The notes under the pieces were generated by a model. The model saw nothing but the letters and a program-made list of their open reading frames with translations. It had not been told where the DNA came from and did no database searches. This document shows positions 1-7,684 of a DNA stretch of 7,684 nucleotides, one piece after another. The translations under genes and the position numbers were made by a program. Source of the DNA: Pseudomonadota bacterium (GTDB lineage Bacteria > Pseudomonadota > Alphaproteobacteria > UBA9655); the NCBI GenBank assembly GCA_021809225.1, contig JAKBAL010000093.1, positions 1 through 7,684 of the forward strand. Reading direction: 5' to 3'. Each line of letters begins with the position of its first letter. Within the stretch, counting starts at the first letter, position 1.

Positions 1-297
1 AAAAGCGTAAGCTATTAGAAAGCCGCCCAACCAGAAGCAAAGTTCAATCCCTATCCACAACTCCATTGCTGCAAGAATGGGCGCTTTTAAAAAGCTCCAT
101 GCCGAGTCCCTGTCCCCACTATAATTTGTAAAACCATCAATAATCTTTCCGAAAAGAAGGGGAAAGAGGGTTTGATCAAAGGCCCAAGCGAGCCAAAGCA
201 ATTGGATAACGGCAAACATGAACCATTGTTTTTTTAGAAAAAAAACAACAAATCCAAAGAGGGTTTTAGAGGGAGCGGTATCTTGGGCCTTGCGCAT
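1..297 (-). CDS. ABC transporter, N-terminal membrane-domain fragment (partial)
   Basis: The minus strand is open from an ATG at 297-295 to the window edge, giving the first 99 residues of a longer protein. After a short polar N-terminus (MRKAQDTAPSK) comes a hydrophobic stretch at about residues 13-40, then DQTLFPLLFGKIIDGF (41-56). This is the usual pattern of TM helix 1 and the following loop in ABCB/MsbA-type exporters, where an aromatic-rich helix leads to a P-x-L-x-x-x-I-I-D segment. A second hydrophobic segment starts near residue 73 and runs to the edge. By family knowledge the full protein would be a half-transporter of about 580-600 residues, with six membrane helices and a C-terminal ATPase in the inner membrane, exporting an unknown substrate. 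The ATPase motifs lie outside the window, so the assignment rests on the membrane domain only. The ribosome site is weak (GGA about 8 bases before ATG), but the next in-frame stop upstream lies at 370-372 with no other ATG between. Confidence 0.68.
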   Translation of the reverse strand, partial: MRKAQDTAPSKTLFGFVVFFLKKQWFMFAVIQLLWLAWAFDQTLFPLLFGKIIDGFTNYSGDRDSAWSFLKAPILAAMELWIGIELCFWLGGFLIAYAF

Positions 298-603
298 TGT
301 TAAAATCCAGCACAGAAAAGAATGAAAGGGTGTGTATACGCAATCAAAATGAAAAACGCACTTTTTAGACTACCCCGGAATGTCACGGGGATAAGAAAAA
401 CCTACACTACTCTCGCTTTTAACTGAATTTATCCGATTTGGCAAGAGGGGGCAGGGCCATGGCGTCCAATTTTTAATACGGTAACCCTAACGAGGGCGCA
501 AACCCTGGACTCGGGCCTGTAAATAAACTTCTTCCCAGATTTTTATTTTTTACTTTAAAAACAATAATATTAGAAAAAATTAAATATTTTGTATACATTT
601 TAC
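298..603. other. Intergenic region without a convincing gene
   Basis: No ORF here looks like a gene. The left part should hold the promoter of the ABC transporter (minus strand), but I see no pair of hexamers that is convincing. A short inverted repeat, CCCCG at 373-377 and CGGGG at 386-390 with an 8-base loop, forms a small stem. A GC-rich island lies at about 421-520 and is listed separately. From 541 to 600 only about 5 of 60 bases are G or C. Confidence 0.6.
421..520. other. GC-rich island of unknown nature, possible repeat or gene remnant
   Basis: Within AT-rich intergenic DNA, about 59% of the bases from 441 to 520 are G or C, against about 8% from 541 to 600. The island holds short self-complementary pieces, for example AGGG/CCCT at about 493-506 and GTCC with GGAC further apart, but I could not build one strong overall fold. 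Read on the minus strand, one frame encodes a run ending in LKIGRHGPAPSCQIG followed by a stop. Another encodes a run ending in FSYPRDIPG, with a stop in the middle of the island. I do not recognise a known gene. A dispersed repeat, an old gene remnant or a structured RNA would all fit. The tRNA and rRNA hallmarks I looked for are absent. Confidence 0.35.
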
Positions 604-632
604 TTGTATTCAACCCTATTTTGAGATATCCT
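604..632 (+). promoter_or_regulatory. Sigma70-type promoter before the hairpin RNA
   Basis: The -35 box TTGTAT (604-609) and the -10 box TATCCT (627-632) are separated by exactly 17 bases, the preferred spacing. Each box matches the consensus at 4 of 6 positions. The predicted start near 639-640 coincides with the first base of the stem described next, which makes a chance match less likely. Confidence 0.5.
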
Positions 633-638
633 AAAAAT

Positions 639-701
639 AGGACGGAGATCTGGTTGCATAGATTGCCTTAAACATCTATCACTCCTCTCCGTCCCTTTTT
701 T
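639..701 (+). ncRNA. Candidate small hairpin RNA with intrinsic terminator
   Basis: GGACGGAG (640-647) pairs perfectly with CTCCGTCC (687-694), closing a 39-base interior. Inside it ATAGAT (658-663) pairs with ATCTAT (674-679) around a 10-base loop. The outer stem is followed by C and then TTTTTT (696-701). With the promoter at 604-632 the predicted transcript is about 63 nt, starts at the base of the stem and ends in the T-run, so the whole RNA is one nested hairpin. I do not recognise a known family. Two alternatives remain. It may be a leader or attenuator for the small ORF at 747. It may also be a terminator used from both sides, because on the minus strand the same stem is followed by TATTTTT and could end the Tim44-gene transcript. 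Confidence 0.45.
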
Positions 702-746
702 ATAGGAATTGAATTTTATTATAGGTAGAAGGGTGTGGGACTTTCG

Positions 747-977
747 ATGGACGTACACTCTCTCATAAATTATTTTAGATCTCTTCCTCCTTCAGAAGGA
801 CGTAAGCTTGATCCCTACACAGAGGAGAAAACAACTTTTGTGATAAAGAAAGCCCCTCGTTTAAACGACCACATGCGCCTCGTCCTCGATATTAAGCTTC
901 AGGGACTTGAGTGGCAACGAGCTTCCAATTGGGATCAGAGCTCGCAATGGCACGAGAAAAAGTCCAGATATCTGTAA
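747..977 (+). CDS. Possible small hypothetical protein (76 aa), doubtful
   Basis: The ORF starts at ATG 747, preceded by GGGA at 737-740 with 6-base spacing. A GTG start at 735 would add four residues. The product is basic and polar (MDVHSLINYFRSLPPSEG...), with no signal peptide, no membrane segment and no motif I recognise. Codon choice is compatible with the neighbouring genes over the first 48 or so codons. The last 86 bases run antisense to the well-supported 3' end of the Tim44-domain gene, so at least the C-terminal third is constrained by the other strand. It sits 46 bases after the T-run of the candidate hairpin RNA. It may be a real lineage-specific gene, the 5' remnant of a longer one, or a chance ORF. 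Confidence 0.27.
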   Translation: MDVHSLINYFRSLPPSEGRKLDPYTEEKTTFVIKKAPRLNDHMRLVLDIKLQGLEWQRASNWDQSSQWHEKKSRYL

Positions 978-1509
978 CTTCTGAATATCGATCCGGATCC
1001 CCTTCAAGAACCTTCCCTTTAGAATTGCGTGTTACAAGGCATTGCTCTGACACAAACCTAACAGTACAATAAACGTTGCCTTTTTCCTCTCGTTTATCGA
1101 GTATTTCTGACGTGACAATACGTGACACATCGACTTCAAGGGTTCTTTTGGATTTGTTTCTCTTCGCAATCGAATCCTTAAACGTATCAAGGAGTGGTCC
1201 CTCTAAAAGTTTATTAAGAGTTGGAAGGTCGCCTAGGGCATATGCTTCAACGATTTTGCGGAAGGCAAGTCCTGCTCCTTGTAAGAATCGATCATCATCC
1301 ATGCTCTTGGATTCATCCTCTTCTTGAAGAGTCTCAACCTTCGCGGAAGTTGGGGCTGTGCGCGGCCTAACCGGTATAACCACATCATCTTCTACAGATT
1401 GTCTTTTGCGGATGGGTTTGTCTTTATCATGTGTTCCAAGCACAAGCCACAGGCGGTACCCCAAGAAGGCTGCAATGGCAGCGAGGAGCACAAGATCTAA
1501 AAAAGCCAT
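892..1509 (-). CDS. Tim44-like domain protein (TimA-type), inner membrane anchored
   Basis: This 205-residue protein has an N-terminal membrane anchor (about residues 3-24, FLDLVLLAAIAAFLGYRLWLVLG). A charged linker follows (about 27-72), rich in K/R and then E/D. A Tim44-like domain fills residues 73-203, ending in DIWTFSRAIASSDPNWKLVAT, the characteristic C-terminal signature in which WTF and DPNWKLVAT form the last strands. In mitochondria Tim44 tethers the import motor to the membrane. In Caulobacter the related TimA is membrane-associated, and its precise role in bacteria is not settled. Length and layout match alphaproteobacterial homologues. The start is supported by AAAGGA 8 bases upstream and by a promoter 24 bases upstream. 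The 3' end overlaps a doubtful plus-strand ORF by 86 bases. The fxsA and mltA genes that often flank this gene in alphaproteobacteria are not seen here. Confidence 0.88.
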   Translation of the reverse strand: MAFLDLVLLAAIAAFLGYRLWLVLGTHDKDKPIRKRQSVEDDVVIPVRPRTAPTSAKVETLQEEDESKSMDDDRFLQGAGLAFRKIVEAYALGDLPTLNKLLEGPLLDTFKDSIAKRNKSKRTLEVDVSRIVTSEILDKREEKGNVYCTVRFVSEQCLVTRNSKGKVLEGDPDRYSEVTDIWTFSRAIASSDPNWKLVATQVPEA

Positions 1510-1533
1510 AATTTTAATCCTTTCATTCCTATC

Positions 1534-1562
1534 CTTATACAGGAATTCTTTGATTCTGTCAT
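1534..1562 (-). promoter_or_regulatory. Promoter of the Tim44-domain gene
   Basis: On the minus strand, ATGACA (1562-1557) and TATAAG (1539-1534) are separated by 17 bases. Both boxes match the sigma70 consensus at 5 of 6 positions. Transcription would start near 1527, giving a leader of under 20 bases that contains the AAAGGA ribosome site. This is the best housekeeping promoter in the window. Confidence 0.62.
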
Positions 1563-1602
1563 CTTAGGGTTGTAGAAAATTTTTTGGACCTTCTCTATTA
1601 TA

Positions 1603-1608
1603 TATAAT
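1603..1608 (+). promoter_or_regulatory. Possible -10 box for the secreted-protein gene
   Basis: A perfect TATAAT on the plus strand lies inside the 12-base palindrome ATTATATATAAT (1597-1608), which also supplies TATAAT on the minus strand. The plus-strand -35 region is only a T-run (1580-1585), so the promoter is weak or needs an activator. It would give a leader of about 220 bases before the secreted-protein gene. Confidence 0.3.
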
Positions 1609-1613
1609 ATTTA

Positions 1614-1637
1614 AAGTGATTGAAGAAAAAATCACTT
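1614..1637. promoter_or_regulatory. Inverted repeat, operator-like
   Basis: AAGTGATT (1614-1621) and AATCACTT (1630-1637) are perfect 8-base complements around an 8-base spacer. The dyad sits just downstream of the TATAAT at 1603-1608, where a repressor site would be expected, in the divergent region between two genes. As RNA it would be an A/T-rich stem followed by GAAATTTTTT, so a weak terminator is the alternative. Confidence 0.35.
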
Positions 1638-1706
1638 GAAATTTTTTAGAATCACATTAGATTAAGTTTAAGTTTGTATCATTCTTATTTAGTGGACTAC
1701 TCACCA

Positions 1707-1724
1707 ACCCGTGTGGGGACGGGT
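1707..1724 (+). promoter_or_regulatory. Hairpin in the leader of the secreted-protein gene
   Basis: ACCCGT (1707-1712) pairs with ACGGGT (1719-1724) around GTGGGG. It is GC-rich in an otherwise AT-rich leader and lies about 110 bases before the start codon. No T-run follows, so it is not a terminator. Its role is unknown. Confidence 0.3.
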
Positions 1725-1832
1725 GATTATGTTACCTTATTTATTTTGTTGCTTAAAATAAAAAAAGAATCCCTACAAAACGAATTACCATACTCTATAT
1801 TCACAGCTAAATTAATATTAATGAGGTTTTTT

Positions 1833-3017
1833 ATGTCAAAATATTTAAACACAAGCATCTCTTTTTTTGTTCTCCTCACTTGTTTATATACATCTGAAAG
1901 CCAAGCTGTGCGTTGGCAAGGTCTTGACGAAGAGAGAAAACAAATTGTAATGAAAATGAATGATCACAGGAAAGAATATGCTTCAGGAGCAAATCTTTAT
2001 TTAAGTTACTTTGAAGGCATTCAATTTGAAATAAGTGTCGGTTGCCATCCAAATAAAGAAACGAATGTTAAATTTCCCAAGAAAGAATTCTTATTAGACT
2101 GGAAAATAGGCTTCAGGCAGATAAAAAGTCTTATTGATCTAGGTCAAGATGGAGAGATATTTAGCGAAGAAAATAAAAAAGGCCTTAAAAAAGTTGTTAA
2201 AGAAATTTATAAAAATCTTTCCACTGGACTTCATAATATTGAAAACGAATTTGACTTTCAGTATGCAAAAGAGTATTCAGATCTAAATACTGAACAGCTT
2301 TCAAGTCTTATTACTGAATTCAACACAACGACTCTTCCTACGAGCTTTGGAGGAGCCCTTTTACCTAAAATTGCTCATAAATTGTGGTCTGACGTTGAAC
2401 CTGATTCTTCTGTTCCTTCCTCTACTGTTCTTGCTCCTCCTGCTCCGAAAGAGGAACAAAAACCTATACTCAGCTTTAATGTTCTAGATCTTCAGAAAAG
2501 GGTTCAGGGAGAATTTGCGGAGAGACAACATCTGGGAGGTGGTGAAACGGTTATGGTTTTTGGCTCTATCGTCGCTCCAATGTACTATTATCAAATGAGG
2601 AATCATGAAGAGGAGATTTTTGGTCACTCCCCCTCAAATTTGGTGAGTATGAGAGATTTATCTGAGGTTCAGAACTTTTATAACAAGCTTAATGAAGACA
2701 AAACAGTTGAGCTTGGGAATGAGTTAGAAGGCCAGATGCGCAAAGCCCTTACAATGTCTAAAGATCGTACCTCTTCGGATACAGCAATCAACAATCCAAA
2801 AGAGTTTTTACTGCGTACTTTTGGCCTCTTACGCATGCAATACGAGCGCCATAAAAACTCTCCAGAGATGGTCATGTTACTCAATACGGCCTTTTACACG
2901 TTTGCAGAGCAAGACGGCCAGTGCACCCGTGGACTCTTAGGGCGAACAATTCAAATATACAAAGAAATTTTTGATTTTGGAATCCGACATAAGCTGACAT
3001 CTGCTGAAAAAAAATAA
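1833..3017 (+). CDS. Unrecognised secreted protein with signal peptide
   Basis: I chose ATG 1833 because GAGG (1823-1826) lies 6 bases upstream and because the product then begins with a typical Sec signal peptide: MSKY, a hydrophobic core (about residues 9-19), then SESQA with likely cleavage after Ala25. ATG 1821 would add four residues. The frame is open back to 1674, but the added sequence does not resemble an N-terminus. The 394-residue product has a mostly helical, lysine/glutamate-rich first half (26-185), a Pro/Ser linker (about 189-211) and a second domain (about 212-394). The mature protein has only two cysteines, C71 and C364, one in each half, so a disulfide between them is possible if the protein is exported. 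Near the C-terminus is FAEQDGQCTRGLLGRTIQIY. LLTC in the signal is a poor lipobox, so a lipoprotein is less likely. I recognise no family. It stands alone between a divergent gene and the rimP operon. A secreted or periplasmic factor is inferred. Confidence 0.7.
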   Translation: MSKYLNTSISFFVLLTCLYTSESQAVRWQGLDEERKQIVMKMNDHRKEYASGANLYLSYFEGIQFEISVGCHPNKETNVKFPKKEFLLDWKIGFRQIKSLIDLGQDGEIFSEENKKGLKKVVKEIYKNLSTGLHNIENEFDFQYAKEYSDLNTEQLSSLITEFNTTTLPTSFGGALLPKIAHKLWSDVEPDSSVPSSTVLAPPAPKEEQKPILSFNVLDLQKRVQGEFAERQHLGGGETVMVFGSIVAPMYYYQMRNHEEEIFGHSPSNLVSMRDLSEVQNFYNKLNEDKTVELGNELEGQMRKALTMSKDRTSSDTAINNPKEFLLRTFGLLRMQYERHKNSPEMVMLLNTAFYTFAEQDGQCTRGLLGRTIQIYKEIFDFGIRHKLTSAEKK

Positions 3018-3054
3018 GAGGGTGAATTCAATACCTACGACCACCTTCTTATGG

Positions 3055-3087
3055 GTAAAGAAGGGAAGGCTTTCTTTCCTCCTTTAC
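3055..3087 (+). other. Imperfect hairpin downstream of the secreted-protein gene
   Basis: GTAAAG (3055-3060) pairs with CTTTAC (3082-3087). After one A/C mismatch, AGGGAA (3062-3067) pairs with TTTCCT (3075-3080), including one G-U pair, around a 7-base loop. It begins 38 bases after the stop codon. No T-run follows, so it may protect the mRNA 3' end rather than terminate by itself. Confidence 0.35.
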
Positions 3088-3105
3088 GACTTAAATTAAT
3101 CGGGC

Positions 3106-3133
3106 TTGCATCCTTTGAAAAAATTGTTAGTAT
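3106..3133 (+). promoter_or_regulatory. rimP: Possible promoter of the rimP-nusA-infB operon
   Basis: TTGCAT (3106-3111) and TAGTAT (3128-3133) are spaced by 16 bases, and each matches the consensus at 4 of 6 positions. TATACA at 3131-3136 is an alternative -10 with poorer spacing. Transcription would start near 3140, about 20 bases before the terminator hairpin, so any RNA from here meets that hairpin at once. Confidence 0.35.
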
Positions 3134-3161
3134 ACAAATGAAATTGCTAATGGTTAACGAG

Positions 3162-3184
3162 AGTGGGCTATAGCCCACTTTTTT
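3162..3184 (+). terminator. Intrinsic terminator / probable rimP leader attenuator
   Basis: AGTGGGC (3162-3168), loop TATA, GCCCACT (3173-3179) and an unbroken T-run to 3184 form a textbook Rho-independent terminator. It ends 22 bases before the rimP start codon. It may end transcripts of the secreted-protein gene 145 bases upstream. Its closeness to rimP also fits a leader terminator that the operon transcript must pass. Leader terminators before rimP are described in enterobacteria. That this one is regulated is inference. Confidence 0.82.
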
Positions 3185-3206
3185 ATTGATATAACTTGGA
3201 AGAGCG

Positions 3207-3686
3207 ATGAGTTTGGAACAACGCATTAATGACATCATTACGCCCACCCTTCTCGATAAGGGATTTAGGGTGGTGCGGACGCAGTTGCAGGGCGCTAAAC
3301 GCAAAACGCTTCAGATTATGATTGAGCGTATTGACGGGATAAATGTTACCGTGGATGATTGTGCCCTAGCAAGTCGCGCAGCTTCTGTTTTGTTAGATGT
3401 AGACGATCCCATTCACGATCCTTATGTATTAGAAGTAAGCTCGACCGGTTTAGACAGGCCTCTCGTTGCAAAGAATGATTTTGAAAGATTTGCTGGCTCA
3501 AAGATTAAACTTGAACTTTACACCCCCTATAAAGGAAGCCGCCGGTTTCAAGGTCTTTTGCTGGGGATTGTGGGAGATCTCGTAAAAATTGAGCTTGATC
3601 CCCAAAAGGAAGTTGCGGAGTTTACCTTTTCTGACATACAAAAGGCTAAACTCATTCCTGATTATAAAACGTCCAGCTCAAGTTGA
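3207..3686 (+). CDS. rimP: Ribosome maturation factor RimP
   Basis: RimP binds the free 30S subunit in the cytoplasm and assists its late assembly. The 159-residue product has the family layout. The N-terminal alpha/beta domain spans about residues 3-86 and includes KGFRVVRTQLQ, LQIMIER and TVDDCALASRAASVLLD. It ends in the signature YVLEVSSTGLDRPL (73-86). An Sm-like barrel follows at about 88-153. The signature usually reads SSPG, and here Thr80 replaces the proline, a small departure that probably leaves the protein functional. The start is supported by GGAAGAG just upstream and by alignment of the N-terminus with the family pattern. It is the first gene of the operon, and nusA starts 7 bases after its stop. 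It lies directly behind a strong leader terminator. Confidence 0.95.
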   Translation: MSLEQRINDIITPTLLDKGFRVVRTQLQGAKRKTLQIMIERIDGINVTVDDCALASRAASVLLDVDDPIHDPYVLEVSSTGLDRPLVAKNDFERFAGSKIKLELYTPYKGSRRFQGLLLGIVGDLVKIELDPQKEVAEFTFSDIQKAKLIPDYKTSSSS

Positions 3687-3693
3687 GGGAAAG

Positions 3694-5223
3694 ATGACGG
3701 AAATACATACAAACCCTGGAAATCGTGAACTTTTATTGGTTGCTGAAACAGTAGCCCGTGAAAAGGCTATTGAAAAGGACCAGGTTCTAGAAGCCATGGA
3801 ACAAGCCATTCAAAAGGCGGGTCGTTCCAAATATGGTTATGAGCACGATATTCGCGCCAAAATCGACCGTAAAACGGGAGAAATCACCCTTATTCGCTGC
3901 CGAGAGGTTGTGGAAGAGATCGAAAATCCCGCAACCCAAATGACTCTTGCAGAAGCCCATGTCATTGATCCAAATTTAAAGGTAGGAGATCTTTTAACAG
4001 AAGCCTTGCCTCCCATTGATTTTGGTCGTGTTGCTGCACAAACGGCAAAGCAAGTCATTTTCCAAAAGGTTCGCGATGCCGAACGTCTTCGTCAGTATCA
4101 AGAGTATAAAGATCGCATTGGCGATGTCGTAAGCGGTATTGTTAAGCGTATTGAATTTGGAAATATATTTATTGAATTAGGCCGGGCTGAAGCTCTTTTG
4201 CGTCGTGATGAGATGATTCCACGAGAAAACATTCGCGTTGGTGATCGTATCCGCGCTTATATCTTTGACGTTAGGGAAGAACCCCGCGGCGCTCAAATTT
4301 TTATCTCGCGAACCCGTCCCGAATTCATGGCGAAACTTTTTACGCAAGAAGTGCCTGAAATTTATGATGGGGTTATTGAAATTAAATCCGTGGCGCGGGA
4401 TCCTGGAAGCCGAGCAAAAATTGCTGTTACGACTTCGGATCCATCTATTGATCCTGTAGGGGCCTGTGTTGGTATGCGGGGAAGCCGTGTGCAAGCCGTC
4501 GTTTCTGAACTTCAAGGAGAAAAAATTGACATCATCCCTTGGTCAGCTAACCCAGCGACCTTTATCGTCAATGCATTAGCTCCTGCTGAAGTTGTAAAGG
4601 TTGTCGTCGATGAAGAAAGCCAACGTATTGATGTAGTCGTGCCCGATGATCAACTCAGCCTTGCTATTGGCCGACGTGGTCAAAACGTGCGCTTAGCTTC
4701 GCTTCTCTCGGGCTGGAAAATAGATATTTTAACCGAGGCTCAAGAATCAAATCGACGGACTGAAGAAGTCAAGATGCGTTCTGATCTTTTTGTTAAGGCA
4801 TTAGACGTTGATGAGATGATTGCTCATCTCCTCATCGGAGAAGGCTTTACAAAAATAGAAGAAGTTGCTTACATTGACTTAAATGAACTCTCTTCCATTG
4901 ATGGGTTTGATACTGATTTAGCAGCAGAACTTCAAAATCGCTCAAAAACATATCTTGAAACCCAAGAGCGTCATTTGACAAAGCGCGTAAAGGAGCTCAA
5001 AGTAGCTAAAGATTTAAGCTCATTAGAAGGTCTCGATCTCGATATTCTCGTGACCCTCGCGGAAAAAGGGATTAAGAAACTCGACGATCTGGGTGACTTA
5101 GCAGTGGACGAACTTCTTGAACTTTTACCTCAAGGACGTCTCACTGAAGAAAAAGCTCAAGAAATTATCATGGCCGCCCGTGCTCATTGGTTTGAGCCTG
5201 AGGGCCAATCAACTGAAAGTTAG
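3694..5223 (+). CDS. nusA: Transcription termination/antitermination protein NusA
   Basis: NusA binds RNA polymerase and nascent RNA, enhances hairpin pausing and intrinsic termination, and joins rRNA antitermination complexes. The 509-residue product has the full proteobacterial layout. The N-terminal polymerase-binding domain covers about 8-130, the S1 domain about 142-206 and KH1 about 225-300 (GMRG at 260-263). KH2 covers about 303-347 ([16 protein letters not shown] from 326). Two acidic helix-hairpin-helix (AR) repeats follow at about 366-416 and 440-498. [12 protein letters not shown] and [17 protein letters not shown] are near-universal NusA motifs. An upstream in-frame start at 3589 would overlap rimP by about 100 bases. 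ATG 3694 is chosen because GAGGGA precedes it with 5-base spacing and the protein then starts like its homologues. It may control the rimP leader terminator, as its operon is autoregulated in E. coli. Confidence 0.97.
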   Translation: MTEIHTNPGNRELLLVAETVAREKAIEKDQVLEAMEQAIQKAGRSKYGYEHDIRAKIDRKTGEITLIRCREVVEEIENPATQMTLAEAHVIDPNLKVGDLLTEALPPIDFGRVAAQTAKQVIFQKVRDAERLRQYQEYKDRIGDVVSGIVKRIEFGNIFIELGRAEALLRRDEMIPRENIRVGDRIRAYIFDVREEPRGAQIFISRTRPEFMAKLFTQEVPEIYDGVIEIKSVARDPGSRAKIAVTTSDPSIDPVGACVGMRGSRVQAVVSELQGEKIDIIPWSANPATFIVNALAPAEVVKVVVDEESQRIDVVVPDDQLSLAIGRRGQNVRLASLLSGWKIDILTEAQESNRRTEEVKMRSDLFVKALDVDEMIAHLLIGEGFTKIEEVAYIDLNELSSIDGFDTDLAAELQNRSKTYLETQERHLTKRVKELKVAKDLSSLEGLDLDILVTLAEKGIKKLDDLGDLAVDELLELLPQGRLTEEKAQEIIMAARAHWFEPEGQSTES

Positions 5224-5227
5224 CTGT

Positions 5228-7680
<2,453 letters not shown>

Positions 7681-7681
<1 letters not shown>

Positions 7682-7684
7682 TGG
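7681..7684 (+). CDS. Start codon of next operon gene, probably rbfA (partial)
   Basis: An ATG at 7681-7683 shares one base with the infB stop codon (TAATG), a common arrangement for translational coupling. In most proteobacteria the gene after infB is rbfA, which encodes another 30S maturation factor. Only four bases are visible, so identity rests on gene-order knowledge alone. Confidence 0.3.

Noticed and set aside
361..540. tRNA, tmRNA, 6S or RNase P RNA in the GC-rich intergenic island
   Set aside because: I looked for the T-loop, the CCA end, tmRNA and RNase P conserved motifs and the long 6S stem on both strands and found none convincing.
883..892. Terminator for the Tim44-domain gene right at its stop codon
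   Set aside because: Only the short palindrome GTTTAAAC (about 870) is nearby, without a GC stem or T-run. The hairpin at 640-694 is the nearest plausible terminator.
1076..1567. Plus-strand ORFs opposite the Tim44-domain gene
   Set aside because: They are antisense shadows of a well-supported gene, with no ribosome sites or recognisable features.
1674..1832. In-frame extension of the secreted-protein gene to a TTG start at 1674
   Set aside because: No ribosome site precedes it, it would bury the signal peptide, and GAGG with good spacing supports ATG 1833.
3589..3693. Longer NusA start overlapping rimP
   Set aside because: The added residues are a shadow of the rimP frame. ATG 3694 has a good ribosome site and gives the normal NusA N-terminus.
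5117..5227. Longer IF2 start inside nusA
   Set aside because: It overlaps the conserved second C-terminal repeat of NusA. The [17 protein letters not shown] start matches the family.

Overview
The window looks like chromosomal DNA of a moderately AT-rich alphaproteobacterium, most plausibly a host-associated member of the Holosporales/Rickettsiales type. Three observations support this. There is a Tim44-like (TimA) protein, a family shared by alphaproteobacteria and mitochondria. NusA has the proteobacterial form with two C-terminal helical repeats. IF2 has the N-terminal extension usual in alphaproteobacteria. The lineage below class level is inferred from overall flavour and is not proven.

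Layout: positions 1-297 (minus) hold the first 99 codons of an ABC-exporter membrane domain that runs off the left edge. Positions 298-746 are mostly non-coding, with a GC-rich island of unknown nature at about 421-520, followed by very AT-rich DNA. Within that, a well-spaced promoter (604-632) sits directly before a nested hairpin with a T-run (639-701), which reads as a compact small-RNA gene or a leader/terminator. A doubtful small ORF (747-977, plus) collides tail-to-tail with the Tim44-domain gene (892-1509, minus). The Tim44 gene has a clear promoter of its own. A divergent intergenic region with a dyad and a hairpin leads to an unrecognised secreted protein (1833-3017, plus).

The right half is a conserved translation/transcription operon on the plus strand: rimP (3207-3686), nusA (3694-5223) and infB (5228-7681). 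The gaps are 7 and 4 bases. An ATG overlapping the infB stop probably opens rbfA. A strong intrinsic terminator lies only 22 bases before the rimP start and behind a possible promoter, which suggests attenuation control of the operon that encodes the termination factor NusA.

The operon products act together. RimP assists 30S subunit maturation, NusA governs pausing, termination and antitermination (including of rRNA), and IF2 places initiator tRNA on the 30S subunit and promotes subunit joining. The ylxR (DUF448) gene often found between nusA and infB is absent. I see no CRISPR array, transposase, tRNA or rRNA gene. The core genes are ordinary. The items that merit follow-up are the small-RNA candidate, the rimP leader, the GC-rich island and the orphan secreted protein.
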